Assembly: GCF_015159745.1 (NCBI RefSeq) | Contig: NZ_JADDOJ010000020.1 | Span: 1 to 51,429, forward strand | Direction of reading: 5' to 3' | Origin: Ramlibacter aquaticus | GTDB lineage: Bacteria > Pseudomonadota > Gammaproteobacteria > Burkholderiales > Burkholderiaceae_C | Length of the DNA stretch: 51,429 bases | Shown: positions 33,459-44,999 of the stretch, in pieces | How the letters are laid out: each line of letters opens with the position of its first letter | How positions within the stretch are numbered: position 1 is the first letter of the stretch | The notes under the pieces: model-generated | What the model saw: the letters and a program-made list of their open reading frames with translations, nothing else | Database searches by the model: none | What the model was told of the DNA's origin: nothing | Program-made: the position numbers and the translations under genes

Positions 33459-34037
33459 GTGAGCCGCTACCCCGCCCCCACCCTGGAGAACGTCCCCGAG
33501 GACATCCGCGCCCGCATCCTGGAAGTGCAGGAGAAGGCGGGCTTCGTGCCCAACGTGTTCCTCGCCCTCGCCCGCCGCCCGGCCGAGTGGCGCGCCTTCT
33601 TCGCCTACCACGACGCGCTGATGCTGAAGGAGGAGGGATCGCTCACCAAGGGCGACCGCGAGATGATCGTCACCGCCACCAGCGCGGCCAACCAGTGCCT
33701 GTACTGCGTGGTGGCGCACGGCGCGCTGCTTCGCATCTACGAGAAGAAGCCGCTGGTCGCCGACCAGGTGGCCGTCAACTACCGCAAGGCCGACATCACG
33801 CCGCGCCAGCGCGCCATGCTTGATTTCGCGATGAAGGTCTGCCTGCGCTCGCACGAGATCGGCGAGGACGACTTCGCGCCGCTGCACGCGCACGGCTTCT
33901 CGGACGAGGACATCTGGGACATCGCGGCCATCACCGCCTTCTTCGGCCTGTCCAACCGCATGGCCAGCTTCTCGGGCATGGTGCCCAACCCGGAGTTCTA
34001 CCTGATGGGCCGGGTGCCCAAGCAGAAGAAGGACTGA
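33459..34037 (+). CDS. Peroxidase-related CMD-domain protein (alkylhydroperoxidase-like)
   Basis: A 192-residue protein starting at GTG 33459 with AAGGAG eight bases before. The AhpD-like redox motif is Cys80-Leu-Tyr-Cys83 with His87 (NQCLYCVVAHG). Around it are LTKGDREMIVTATSAANQ and, C-terminally, ALAHGFSDEDIWDIAAITAFFGLSNRMAS-type sequence (visible from HGFSDEDIWDIAAITAFF). This is the full pattern of the uncharacterised peroxidase-related family. It likely reduces peroxides using its CXXC pair with an unknown reductant. It is divergent from the chemoreceptor gene. Confidence 0.9.
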   Translation: MSRYPAPTLENVPEDIRARILEVQEKAGFVPNVFLALARRPAEWRAFFAYHDALMLKEEGSLTKGDREMIVTATSAANQCLYCVVAHGALLRIYEKKPLVADQVAVNYRKADITPRQRAMLDFAMKVCLRSHEIGEDDFAPLHAHGFSDEDIWDIAAITAFFGLSNRMASFSGMVPNPEFYLMGRVPKQKKD

Positions 34038-34066
34038 GACAGACAGGCGGCGGCGCCGCTCCCCGA

Positions 34067-34164
34067 GGCCCGGGATGGGGGCGGGCCACGCAGCGAAATA
34101 AAGGAGGAGCCGCGCGCAGCGCGGCGGGGGACATTCGCGGAGTGGTCCGCCCCCGTCTCGGGCC
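34067..34164 (+). repeat. Palindromic intergenic repeat, copy C
   Basis: 98 bases with 23-bp arms (34067-34089 and 34142-34164); 20 of 23 pairs match and the rest are G-T compatible. The inner stem GCCGCGC-GCA-GCGCGGC lies at 34109-34125. It shares the AAGGAGGAGCC core and GGGGGACAT with copies A and B and also lies between convergent genes. Confidence 0.8.
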
Positions 34165-34183
34165 GGGCGAGATAAACCCGCCC

Positions 34184-34606
34184 TCAGCCCTCTACGATCT
34201 CCCGCAGCCAGTCCGGAATCGGCATGGACTTCTGCTTCGGGAAGTCCACCCACACCGTGGTCGCGCCGCCGCTGGCGTGGATCACGCCCGGCGCATCGGC
34301 CTTCTCCAGCGTGGCCCAGGTCTCGAAGCTGCTGCGGCCGCAGTCGCTCACGTACATCTTGGCGAGCACCTCGCCGGGGTATTCCAGCTGCCGGTGGAAG
34401 GTGCAGAAGGCGTTGATGATGACGATGCCCTCGCCCTCCGGCCCCAGCGACTGGCCGATGCTGCGCAGCCAGTCGATGCGCAGCGTCTCCAGGTAGCGGA
34501 AGTAGCTGGTGTTGTTGACGTGCCCCATCACGTCCATGTCGCCCCACCGGATGGGGATGGTCATCTGGTAGACGAGGCGCTTGTGCTCGGGCAGCTCGAA
34601 CCGCAT
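34184..34606 (-). CDS. Acyl-CoA thioesterase (4-hydroxybenzoyl-CoA thioesterase family)
   Basis: A 140-residue hot-dog fold protein from ATG 34606. The motif RWGDMDVMGHVNNTSYFRYLE (residues 20-40) is the family signature, with an Asp in GDMDVMGH as the catalytic candidate. It hydrolyses acyl-CoA thioesters; the natural acyl group is unknown. It starts 8 bases after the SDR stop and is co-transcribed with it. The pair lies opposite ETF-QO, a context of fatty or branched acyl-CoA oxidation. Confidence 0.9.
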   Translation of the reverse strand: MRFELPEHKRLVYQMTIPIRWGDMDVMGHVNNTSYFRYLETLRIDWLRSIGQSLGPEGEGIVIINAFCTFHRQLEYPGEVLAKMYVSDCGRSSFETWATLEKADAPGVIHASGGATTVWVDFPKQKSMPIPDWLREIVEG

Positions 34607-34614
34607 GGGCCGCT

Positions 34615-35397
34615 TCAGAGCGCGAAGCCGTCGTCGGCCGCGATGATCGCGCCGTTGATGAAGTGGCTCTGGTGGCTGGCCAGCAGCACCAGCAGCGCGT
34701 CCAGGTCCTGCGGCTGGCCCACGCGCTTGCGCGGCAGCATGGACATCAGCTTCTGGCCCTGCTCGGTCTGCCAGTGGTGGTGGTTGATCTCGGTGTCGAT
34801 GTAGCCGGGGCAGATCGCGTTGGTGTTGATCTCGAAGCGGCCCCACTCCAGCGCCATGGCCTTGGTCATCTGCACCACGGCCGCCTTGCTCATGCAATAG
34901 GCGCCGATCTGCGGCAGCACCTTCAGGCCGGCCATGGAGGCGATGTTGATGATGCGCCCGCCGGTGTAGGTGCCGGGCGCCGCGCCCTTGGCGCGGGCCA
35001 ACATGCGCTTGCCCACCTCCTGGGCCACGAAGAAGGCGCCCTTGACGTTGGTGTCGAAGATGAAGTCGTAGTCCTCCTCGGTCACGTCCTGCAGGCGCTG
35101 GGTGGTGCTCACCCCCGAGTTGTTGACCAGGATGTCGATGGAGCCGACCTCGGTCTCGGCATGGGCGACGGCGGAGCGGATGCTGTCGATGTCGGTCACG
35201 TCCAGCTGCACCACGTGCGCGTCGCCGCCCTCGGCCTCGATCTGGGCCCGCAACTCCTTCAGGCGCTCGATGCGGCGGCTGGCCAGCACCACGGCGGCGC
35301 CCGCACCGGCCAGGGTGCGGGCGAACTGCGCGCCCAGGCCGCTGGAGGCGCCGGTCACCATGGCGACACGGCCGGACAGATCGATTTCGTAGCTCAT
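34615..35397 (-). CDS. Short-chain dehydrogenase/reductase
   Basis: A 260-residue classical SDR from ATG 35397. The cofactor loop is TGASSGLG (15-22), NNSG (92-95) marks the NAG motif, and the triad is Ser154, Tyr167 and Lys171 (YCMSK). Asp65 after the third strand (QLDVTD) is normal. Probably NADP(H)-dependent, since Ser40-Arg41-Arg42 follows the second strand, where NADP-binding basic residues sit. It is the first gene of an operon with a thioesterase. A perfect TetR-type operator lies 35 bases upstream. A role in beta-hydroxyacyl-CoA metabolism is plausible. Confidence 0.93.
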   Translation of the reverse strand: MSYEIDLSGRVAMVTGASSGLGAQFARTLAGAGAAVVLASRRIERLKELRAQIEAEGGDAHVVQLDVTDIDSIRSAVAHAETEVGSIDILVNNSGVSTTQRLQDVTEEDYDFIFDTNVKGAFFVAQEVGKRMLARAKGAAPGTYTGGRIINIASMAGLKVLPQIGAYCMSKAAVVQMTKAMALEWGRFEINTNAICPGYIDTEINHHHWQTEQGQKLMSMLPRKRVGQPQDLDALLVLLASHQSHFINGAIIAADDGFAL

Positions 35398-35431
35398 TCG
35401 GGGGGTCTCCTGTCTGCGGGCGGCGGCAGGA

Positions 35432-35449
35432 AGCGAACGGTCGTTCGCT
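35432..35449. promoter_or_regulatory. TetR-type operator palindrome between SDR and ETF-QO genes
   Basis: AGCGAAC-GGTC-GTTCGCT is a perfect 7-bp inverted repeat with a 4-base centre, 35 bases upstream of the SDR start and 96 bases upstream of ETF-QO. The GAAC-N4-GTTC core and spacing are typical of TetR/FadR-type acyl-responsive repressors. No TetR gene lies in the window. Confidence 0.6.
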
Positions 35450-35544
35450 GGGCCCGCCGCGACGAATAGAATTCCGGGGGGCCGCACTGGCAGCGGCCGC
35501 TCCTTCGACGAACATTATCAGCGAGACCTGGAAAGACAGCTTCC

Positions 35545-37239
35545 ATGACCCACGACGAAATCCTGGCGCAATTCGGGCCCCGTGAAGCAATGGAGTACGA
35601 CGTCGTCGTCGTGGGTGGCGGGCCCGGCGGCCTGTCCACCGCGATCCGGCTCAAGCAGCTCGCCGCAGAGCGGGGCACCGAGGTCTCCGTGGTGGTGCTG
35701 GAAAAGGGCTCCGAACCCGGCGCCCACATCCTCTCGGGCGCGGTGATGGACCCGCGGGCCCTGACCGAGCTGATCCCCGACTGGAAGGAAAAAGGCGCGC
35801 CGCTGAACCAGCCCGTCACCGACGACGCGATGGTGTTCCTGTCGGAGACCGGCTCCTTCCGCGTGCCGAATCTCTTCCTGCCCGGCTGCTTCCAGAACCA
35901 CGGCAACTACATCGTCAGCCTGGGCAACGTCACGCGCTGGCTGGCCCAGCAGGCCGAGGCGCTGGGCGTGGAGATCTTCCCCGGCTTCCCCGCCGCCGAG
36001 GTGCTCTACGACGACAAGGGCGCCGTCAAGGGCGTGGCCACGGGCAACATGGGCGTGGGCAAGGACGGCGAGCCGACCGAGAACTTCCAGCTCGGCATGG
36101 AGCTGCACGCCAAGTACACGGTCTTCGCCGAAGGCGCGCGCGGCCACCTGGGCCGCCAGCTGATCTCGCGCTTCAAGCTCGACGAGGGGCGCGATCCGCA
36201 GACCTACGGCATCGGCATCAAGGAGCTGTGGGAGGTCGACCCCAAGCGCCACCAGCCCGGCCTGGTGCTGCACACCGCCGGCTGGCCCATGGACGAGCAG
36301 ACCTACGGCGGCGCCTTCCTCTACCACCTGGAGAACAACCAGGTGGCGCTGGGTTTCATCACCGGCCTGGACTACCAGAACCCCTACCTCAGCCCCTTCG
36401 AGGAATTCCAGCGCTGGAAGACCCACCGCAACATCCGCTGGTACCTGGAGGGCGACGAGAAGGAAGGCGTCCAGCCGGGCAAGCGCGTCTCCTACGGCGC
36501 GCGGGCGATCACGGCGGGCGGCCTCATGAGCCTGCCCAAGACGGTGTTCCCGGGCGGCGCGCTGGTGGGCTGCGACGCCGGCTACCTGAACGTGAGCCGC
36601 ATCAAGGGCAGCCACGCCGCCATCAAGACCGGCATGCTCTGCGCCGACGCGCTCTACGACGCGCTGCAGGCTGGCCGCGCCGGCGACCTGCTGGAGGCCT
36701 ACCCCGAGGCATTCCAGCGCAGCTGGCTGTTCGACGAGCTGAACAAGGCGCGCAACTTCAAGGCCTGGTTCAAGAAGGGCCTGTGGACGGCCACGCTGAT
36801 GAATGGCATCGAGCAGAAGCTGCTGGGCGGCCACGTGCCCTGGACCCTGCACCGCGACAAGCCCGACCATGCGGCGCTCAAGCCCAAGACGGCCTTCAAG
36901 CCCATCGCCTACCCCAAGCCGGACGGCAAGCTCACCTTCGACCGTCTCTCCTCGGTGTTCATCTCCAACACCAACCATGCCGAGGACCAGCCCGCGCACC
37001 TGACGCTCAAGGACCCCACGGTGCCGGTGCGCATCAACCTGCCCGAGTACGCGGGCCCCGAGCAGCGCTACTGCCCGGCCGGCGTGTACGAGTTCGTGGA
37101 GGGCGAGGCCGGGCCGCGGCTGCAGATCAACGCGCAGAACTGCGTGCACTGCAAGACCTGCGACATCAAGGACCCGACGCAGAACATCGTGTGGGTCACG
37201 CCCGAGGGCGGCGGCGGCCCGAATTATGTGAATATGTGA
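35545..37239 (+). CDS. Electron transfer flavoprotein-ubiquinone oxidoreductase
   Basis: A 564-residue membrane-associated flavoprotein. The FAD-binding motif GGGPGGLSTAIRLKQLA is near residue 24. The C-terminal iron-sulphur domain holds Cys510 (RYCPAGVYE) and Cys533, Cys536 and Cys539 (NCVHCKTCDIKDP), the four [4Fe-4S] ligands. The AEGARGHLGRQL and GALVGCDAGYLNVSRIKGSHAAIKTGM segments are conserved. It passes electrons from ETF, fed by acyl-CoA dehydrogenases, to ubiquinone. ATG 35545 is preceded by GGAAAGACAG. Gene length is normal. A hairpin follows the stop. Confidence 0.97.
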   Translation: MTHDEILAQFGPREAMEYDVVVVGGGPGGLSTAIRLKQLAAERGTEVSVVVLEKGSEPGAHILSGAVMDPRALTELIPDWKEKGAPLNQPVTDDAMVFLSETGSFRVPNLFLPGCFQNHGNYIVSLGNVTRWLAQQAEALGVEIFPGFPAAEVLYDDKGAVKGVATGNMGVGKDGEPTENFQLGMELHAKYTVFAEGARGHLGRQLISRFKLDEGRDPQTYGIGIKELWEVDPKRHQPGLVLHTAGWPMDEQTYGGAFLYHLENNQVALGFITGLDYQNPYLSPFEEFQRWKTHRNIRWYLEGDEKEGVQPGKRVSYGARAITAGGLMSLPKTVFPGGALVGCDAGYLNVSRIKGSHAAIKTGMLCADALYDALQAGRAGDLLEAYPEAFQRSWLFDELNKARNFKAWFKKGLWTATLMNGIEQKLLGGHVPWTLHRDKPDHAALKPKTAFKPIAYPKPDGKLTFDRLSSVFISNTNHAEDQPAHLTLKDPTVPVRINLPEYAGPEQRYCPAGVYEFVEGEAGPRLQINAQNCVHCKTCDIKDPTQNIVWVTPEGGGGPNYVNM

Positions 37240-37289
37240 GGGCGATGGGGCCCGGAACCCCATCAGTCCGGCAACACATCGTCCATGAA

Positions 37290-37311
37290 CAAGGGCCCCT
37301 CGGGGCCCTTG
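37290..37311. terminator. Terminator-like hairpin after ETF-QO
   Basis: CAAGGGCCC-CTCG-GGGCCCTTG is a perfect 9-bp stem with a tetraloop, 50 bases after the ETF-QO stop. It is the strongest terminator candidate in this gap. Confidence 0.6.
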
Positions 37312-37397
37312 TGGCCATAGCCGGAGGACGTGACTCGACGAGGGCGCCGCGGAACCGGCTTTGCCGGGCCGCGGGTGCCGCCCCCTCGGGGGGCTGA

Positions 37398-37441
37398 GTC
37401 ACCGCGGCTCCGGACCTGCCTGCGCAGGTCTGGACGGTGAC
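37398..37441. repeat. Nested inverted repeat in the ETF-QO/YggT gap
   Basis: Outer arms GTCACC (37398-37403) and GGTGAC (37436-37441) enclose a 10-base stem (37410-37419 with 37424-37433, one G-T pair). It lies between convergent genes, in a 258-base gap (37240-37497) otherwise filled with GC-rich hairpins and no gene. Confidence 0.55.
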
Positions 37442-37497
37442 GAAGAGTCGGAGGCTCTGCCGCAGACTCCACGCCGAAGGCGCTTCGGGGGGGTTCT

Positions 37498-38046
37498 TCA
37501 GCGCAGGGCCGCTGCCTGCAGGTAGGCCAGCACGATGGAGGCCACCTGCAGCATGACGAAGAAGGCCAGCGGCGAGAGGTCGATGCCGCCCACCAGCGGG
37601 ATGATGCGGCGCCAGGGCCGCAGCAGGGGCGCGCACAGCCGGTCGATGACGTCGGCCATGGGCGAGTCGGAGCCCACCCAGGACAGCACCGCATAGACCA
37701 CCATGAGGCCGGTCAGGCCGGAGATCACCAGCCGCGCCAGGCCGAACAGCGCCAGCAGCGGCAGCATCTCCAGGCCGCTGCCGCGCCCGGCCAGCAGCCA
37801 GAGCAGGCCGAACTGCGCCAGTTCCACCAGGAAGGCGCCGACCAGGCTGGCGCTGTCCAGCTTGCCGATGGCGGGCAGCACGCGCCGCAGCGGCAGCACC
37901 AGCCAGTCCGAGAGCGCGAACACCAGCCGCCCCACGGGGTTGCCGAAGCCGGTGCGCTGGTATTGCATGTACAGGCGCAGCAGGCAGGCACCGCCGAGCA
38001 GGCCGGCGGCGACGTCGAGCAGGAATGAAACGATTTGGTAAGCCAT
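37498..38046 (-). CDS. YggT family membrane protein
   Basis: A 182-residue inner-membrane protein from ATG 38046 with two repeated YGGT units. The first is VSFLLDVAAGLLGGACLLRLYMQYQRTGFGNPVGRLVFALSDWLVLPLRRVLP. The second is VYAVLSWVGSDSPMADVIDRLCAPLLRPWRRIIPLVGGIDLSPLAFFVML. Each unit has two membrane helices flanking a conserved amphipathic stretch. The role is poorly known; some members affect cell division or osmotic shock responses. It is divergent from the Lon-N gene with 52 bases between starts. Confidence 0.93.
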   Translation of the reverse strand: MAYQIVSFLLDVAAGLLGGACLLRLYMQYQRTGFGNPVGRLVFALSDWLVLPLRRVLPAIGKLDSASLVGAFLVELAQFGLLWLLAGRGSGLEMLPLLALFGLARLVISGLTGLMVVYAVLSWVGSDSPMADVIDRLCAPLLRPWRRIIPLVGGIDLSPLAFFVMLQVASIVLAYLQAAALR

Positions 38047-38098
38047 GCTGTGCGGGAATGCGGGTCGTGGGATGATAGCGGCAGGCATCGGCCTCCTC

Positions 38099-38737
38099 AT
38101 GAGCAGCAGCGCCCTCACCCTCCAATCCCTTCCGCTGTTCCCGCTGGGAACGGTCCTGTTCCCCGACGGGGTGCTGCCACTGCGCATCTTCGAGGTGCGC
38201 TACCTGGACATGATCGGCAAGTGCCGGCGTGCCGGCGCACCCTTCGGCGTGGTGTCGCTCACGCAGGGCCACGAGGTGCGGCTGCCCGGCGCCGGCGGCG
38301 AGGCCTTCGCCAACGTGGGCACCCTGGCCACCATCACCGACTTCGACGCCTCGCACCCCGGCCTCATGACCCTGCGCGCCAGCGGCGCGCAGCGCTTCCG
38401 CATCACCTCGCGCGAACAGCTGCGGCACGGGCTGTGGGTCGCCGACGTGGAGCAGATCCCCGGCGACAAGGCCGTGCCCATCCCGGAAGACCTGCAGATC
38501 ACGGCCACCGCCCTGGCGCAGCTGATCCACGCGCTGGAGCAGAAGGGCACGCCGGACGCCGAGCTGCCGGTGCAGAAGCCCTGGCACATGGACGATTGCG
38601 GCTGGGTGGCGAACCGCTGGTGCGAGCTGCTGCCGCTGTCGGTGACGGTGAAGCAGCGCCTGCTGGAGCTGGACAACCCGCTGCTGCGGCTGGAACTGGT
38701 GAGCGACGTGCTGGCCAAGACCGGCATCGCGCAGTAG
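38099..38737 (+). CDS. Lon N-terminal (LON substrate-binding) domain protein
   Basis: A 212-residue stand-alone LON domain: LPLFPLGTVLFPDGVLPLRIFEVRYLDMI, then FGVVSLTQGHEVR, then GTLATITDFD. No AAA+ or protease domain follows, so it is not a Lon protease. It resembles the small bacterial proteins with only the Lon N domain, whose function is unknown. ATG 38099 was chosen because it starts directly before the conserved strand. It is convergent with the glycan operon. Confidence 0.92.
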   Translation: MSSSALTLQSLPLFPLGTVLFPDGVLPLRIFEVRYLDMIGKCRRAGAPFGVVSLTQGHEVRLPGAGGEAFANVGTLATITDFDASHPGLMTLRASGAQRFRITSREQLRHGLWVADVEQIPGDKAVPIPEDLQITATALAQLIHALEQKGTPDAELPVQKPWHMDDCGWVANRWCELLPLSVTVKQRLLELDNPLLRLELVSDVLAKTGIAQ

Positions 38738-38742
38738 CCCTG

Positions 38743-38770
38743 GCCGCGCTGCCCGCCCTGCCCGCGCGGC
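38743..38770. terminator. Hairpin between Lon-N and glycan operon ends
   Basis: GCCGCGC (38743-38749) pairs with GCGCGGC (38764-38770) across a 14-base loop in the 35-base gap between two convergent genes. A bidirectional terminator is possible. Confidence 0.3.
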
Positions 38771-38772
38771 GC

Positions 38773-42062
<3,290 letters not shown>

Positions 42063-42065
42063 GGC

Positions 42066-43205
42066 TCAGTAGGTGTTGATCTTGTCCAGCAGGTCGGGCG
42101 CGATGGGCAGCGTGGCCAGCAGCTCGGCGATGCGCGCGCCGGCGTGGCCGTCGCCATAGCGGTTGCCAGGCGGGTAGCGGCCATGGGCCAGCGCCTGGCG
42201 TAGCGCCGTGGCGATGGCCTCGCGTTGCGGCGCGCAGTCCAGGGTGTTCGCGTTACGCTCGCGCGCGCGCTGCCGGTTGCCCACGTTGACCACAGGCGTC
42301 CCCACCGACGCGGTCTCGATGATGCCCGCGGAGGAGTTGCCCACCAGCGCCTCGGCCTGCGCCAGGGCGGCGATGAACTGCGGGCGCGGCAGGTGGGTGA
42401 TGCGGTGCAGGCGCTCCCCGCCCCGGGCCGCGAGCGCGTCCAGGATGGCGCCCGAGCCGGCGTCGGCGTTGGGCGCCAGCCAGACCACCTGCGTGTTCGA
42501 GGCGGCCAGCTCGTCCTCCAGCGCGGCGGCCAGCGCCTCGGTCTGGCGGCCGGCATCGCCCATCTCCTGCACCACGGGGTGGAACAGCACCAGCACGTAG
42601 CGCGCGTCCGGCGCGAGGCCCAGGCCCTGCAGCACCTGCGCGCGCGGCGCGGCGGCGTGCTGCGCGACGTCGTCCAGGCTGGGCGCGCCCGTCACCCACA
42701 CGCAGTCGGCACGCTCGCCCAGGCGGACGACGCGCTCGCGCGCCTCCTCGGTGGCGACGAAGTGCCAGTGGCTGAGCTTGGTGATCGCATGGCGCACCGG
42801 CTCGTCCACCGTGCCGGAGCGTTCCCCGCCGTGCAGGTGCACGGTGGGGATGCCCAGGTGCAGCGCGGCGATCGCGCCGGCCAGCATCTCGCCCCGGTCG
42901 CCGATCAAGAGGACCAGGTCGGGCCGCTCCCGCTCCAGCGCGCCGGTCAGGCCGATCACGGCCTCGCCGATGGCGCGCGACATGGCGGCGCCGCTGCGGC
43001 CCTGCACGTCGGTGGGGATGCGGGCGGCGATGGGCAGGCCGGTGGCCTCGATGTCGCGCACCGTGAGGCCGTACTCGGGCGCCAGGTGCATGCCGGTCAC
43101 GGCCAGCGAGAGCGCGAGCTGCGGGTGGGCGTGGATGCGCGCCAGCGTGGAGGCCATCAGGCCGAAGTCGGCCCGGGTGCCGGTGACGTAGAGGACCTTG
43201 CGCAT
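42066..43205 (-). CDS. neuC: UDP-N-acetylglucosamine 2-epimerase, hydrolysing (NeuC/LegG-like)
   Basis: A 379-residue GT-B-fold hydrolysing 2-epimerase from ATG 43205: VLYVTGTRADFGLMASTL, then LVLLIGDRGEMLAGAIAALHLGIPTVHLHGGE, then GTVDEPVRHAITKLSH and VGNSSAGIIETASVGTPVVNVG. These are the NeuC/LegG motifs, different from the PseG hydrolase of pseudaminic acid synthesis. It releases the free N-acetylmannosamine-type or 2,4-diacetamido sugar that the synthase condenses with PEP. It starts 8 bases after the neuB stop. Confidence 0.95.
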   Translation of the reverse strand: MRKVLYVTGTRADFGLMASTLARIHAHPQLALSLAVTGMHLAPEYGLTVRDIEATGLPIAARIPTDVQGRSGAAMSRAIGEAVIGLTGALERERPDLVLLIGDRGEMLAGAIAALHLGIPTVHLHGGERSGTVDEPVRHAITKLSHWHFVATEEARERVVRLGERADCVWVTGAPSLDDVAQHAAAPRAQVLQGLGLAPDARYVLVLFHPVVQEMGDAGRQTEALAAALEDELAASNTQVVWLAPNADAGSGAILDALAARGGERLHRITHLPRPQFIAALAQAEALVGNSSAGIIETASVGTPVVNVGNRQRARERNANTLDCAPQREAIATALRQALAHGRYPPGNRYGDGHAGARIAELLATLPIAPDLLDKINTY

Positions 43206-43213
43206 GGTATGCG

Positions 43214-44263
43214 TCACTGTCCCGCGAGCTGCGCCCACTGCAGCGTGGTGTGGGCCGGCAGGTCCTGCGCCAGGGCGCGGCCCACCACGAGCGCCATCTG
43301 GTCGGGCGGGATGCCGGTGCCCGGGCGTCGCAGGGCCAGGTCGCCGGCGGCCAGCACATGGCCGCGCGGCAGCGCGCGCGTGGTGACCACGCTGCGGCGG
43401 GCCACGTCGCGCGTGTTGGCCTCCACCGGCTGCGGGCGCTTCACGCCGTCGCCCAGCATGGCCTGCACGGTGCGGATCGCGCGCACCATGGCGACCATCT
43501 CCTGGGGGTCGGCCGAGGCGAGATGGTCGGGGCCGGGCAGCGCATGGTCCAGCGTGAGGTGCTTCTCGATCACCGTCGCGCCCAGGGCCACCGCGGCCAG
43601 CGCGGCCTCCAGGCCCTGGCTGTGGTCGGAGTAGCCGACCGGCAGGCCGAAGGCGTCGGCGATGCTGCGGATCGCGCGCAGGTTGAGCGCATCGGCCGGC
43701 GCCGGGTAGGCCGAGGTGCAGTGCATCAGCACCAGGTTGTCAGGCGCCACGGGGGGCAGGCCGGCGGCTTCGCGCGCCTGCGCGATCCAGTGCACGGCGG
43801 TCCGCATCTCCTCCAGCGTGGCCATGCCCGAGGACATGAGCAGCGGCAGGCCGGTGGCGGCGGCGTGCTGCAGCAGCGGCTTGTTGGTGATCTCGCCCGA
43901 GGGGATCTTCATGCGCTTCACGCCCAGCCGCACCAGCAGGTCGACCGCCTCGAGCGAGAAGGGCGTGGAGAAGAACTCGATGCCCAGCGCCGCCGCATGG
44001 GCGGCGATGCGGGCGTGCTCGGCCTCGTCCAGTTCCAGCTTGCGGATCATGTCGAACTGGTTGGTCTCGCCGGTGTTGCTGCGCTGGTAGTCGGCGGTGA
44101 CGGCATCGGGCGTGACCACGTCCTCGGCGCGGAAGGTCTGGAACTTCACCGCGTCGGCGCCGGCCGCGTGCGCGGCCTCCACCAGCTTCAGCGCCATCTC
44201 CAGGCTGCCGTTGTGGTTCACGCCGGCCTCGGCGATCACGAACACGGGTTGGGTCGTCGTCAT
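43214..44263 (-). CDS. neuB: Nonulosonic acid synthase (NeuB/LegI-like)
   Basis: A 349-residue enzyme from ATG 44263. The TIM-barrel NeuB domain opens FVIAEAGVNHNGSLEMALKLVEAAHAAGADAVKFQTF and includes RMKIPSGEITNKPLL and SDHSQGLEAALAAVALGATVIEKHLTLD. A C-terminal antifreeze-like SAF domain follows (RSVVTTRALPRGHVLAAGDLALRRPGTGI). It condenses PEP with a six-carbon amino sugar. The ADYQRSNTGE segment resembles LegI-type enzymes in my recollection, so legionaminic acid is favoured over Neu5Ac. It overlaps neuA by 4 bases. Confidence 0.95.
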   Translation of the reverse strand: MTTTQPVFVIAEAGVNHNGSLEMALKLVEAAHAAGADAVKFQTFRAEDVVTPDAVTADYQRSNTGETNQFDMIRKLELDEAEHARIAAHAAALGIEFFSTPFSLEAVDLLVRLGVKRMKIPSGEITNKPLLQHAAATGLPLLMSSGMATLEEMRTAVHWIAQAREAAGLPPVAPDNLVLMHCTSAYPAPADALNLRAIRSIADAFGLPVGYSDHSQGLEAALAAVALGATVIEKHLTLDHALPGPDHLASADPQEMVAMVRAIRTVQAMLGDGVKRPQPVEANTRDVARRSVVTTRALPRGHVLAAGDLALRRPGTGIPPDQMALVVGRALAQDLPAHTTLQWAQLAGQ

Positions 44264-44967
44264 GACAGGGGTTCCTTGCGCCGGCTGGCCAGCCATTGCG
44301 CGAATTCGAAGTCGAACAGGTCGTCGATGTCCACCGAGCGCTCGCGCGGCATCGCGCAGGGCTGGATGCGCACCGTCCAGAAGCCGTCCCGCGCGGCCCG
44401 CGCCAGCGCCGCGCGCCGCCACACATAGACGGAGCCGTTCAGGCCCCAGACCGCGGGCACGTCCTGGCGCCGCACCGCGGCGTTGGGCTTGGAGAGGGCG
44501 ACGCAGCCGTCGGCCTGCACCTCGACCAGCGTGTAGTACGGATTGTGCGAGGGTTCGGTCACCGTGGTCACCAGGTCGGCATCGCCGGCCCGGGCCTGGG
44601 CCAGCGCGGCCTCGATGTCGGCGGGAGTGCGCAGGGGCGAGGTCGGCTGCAGGTCGACCACGAAGTCGATCGCCTCGCCCTGCCCCTCCAGGTGCGCCAC
44701 CAGGTGCTCGATGGCGGGGATCTTGGGGGCCTGGTCGGTCGCGAGCTCGGCCGGGCGGCGGTAGGGCACGGTGGCGCCATGCTCGCGCGCGATGCGCGCG
44801 ATCTCCTCGTCGTCGGTGGAGACGTAGACGCCGTCTATGCCCGGGCAGGCGAGCGCCTGCGCGATGGAATGCGCGATCAGGGGCTTGCCGGCGAAGGGCC
44901 GGACGTTCTTGCCCGGCAGGCCCTTGCTGCCGCCGCGGGCGAGGATGGTGGCGATGGTTCGGCTCAT
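44260..44967 (-). CDS. neuA: CMP-nonulosonic acid cytidylyltransferase (NeuA/LegF-like)
   Basis: A 235-residue cytidylyltransferase from ATG 44967. The nucleotide loop is ILARGGSKGLPGKNVRPFAGKPLI; the central VVDLQPTSPLRTPADI is the conserved QPTSPLR motif, and the end has the DIDDLFDF metal-site pattern. It activates the nonulosonic acid as the CMP-sugar used by glycosyltransferases. It is 32 bases below the GNAT gene and overlaps neuB by 4 bases (ATGA). Confidence 0.95.
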   Translation of the reverse strand: MSRTIATILARGGSKGLPGKNVRPFAGKPLIAHSIAQALACPGIDGVYVSTDDEEIARIAREHGATVPYRRPAELATDQAPKIPAIEHLVAHLEGQGEAIDFVVDLQPTSPLRTPADIEAALAQARAGDADLVTTVTEPSHNPYYTLVEVQADGCVALSKPNAAVRRQDVPAVWGLNGSVYVWRRAALARAARDGFWTVRIQPCAMPRERSVDIDDLFDFEFAQWLASRRKEPLS

Positions 44968-44999
44968 GCGGTGTCCAGATCGTGGGGGGCCGGTCGCGC

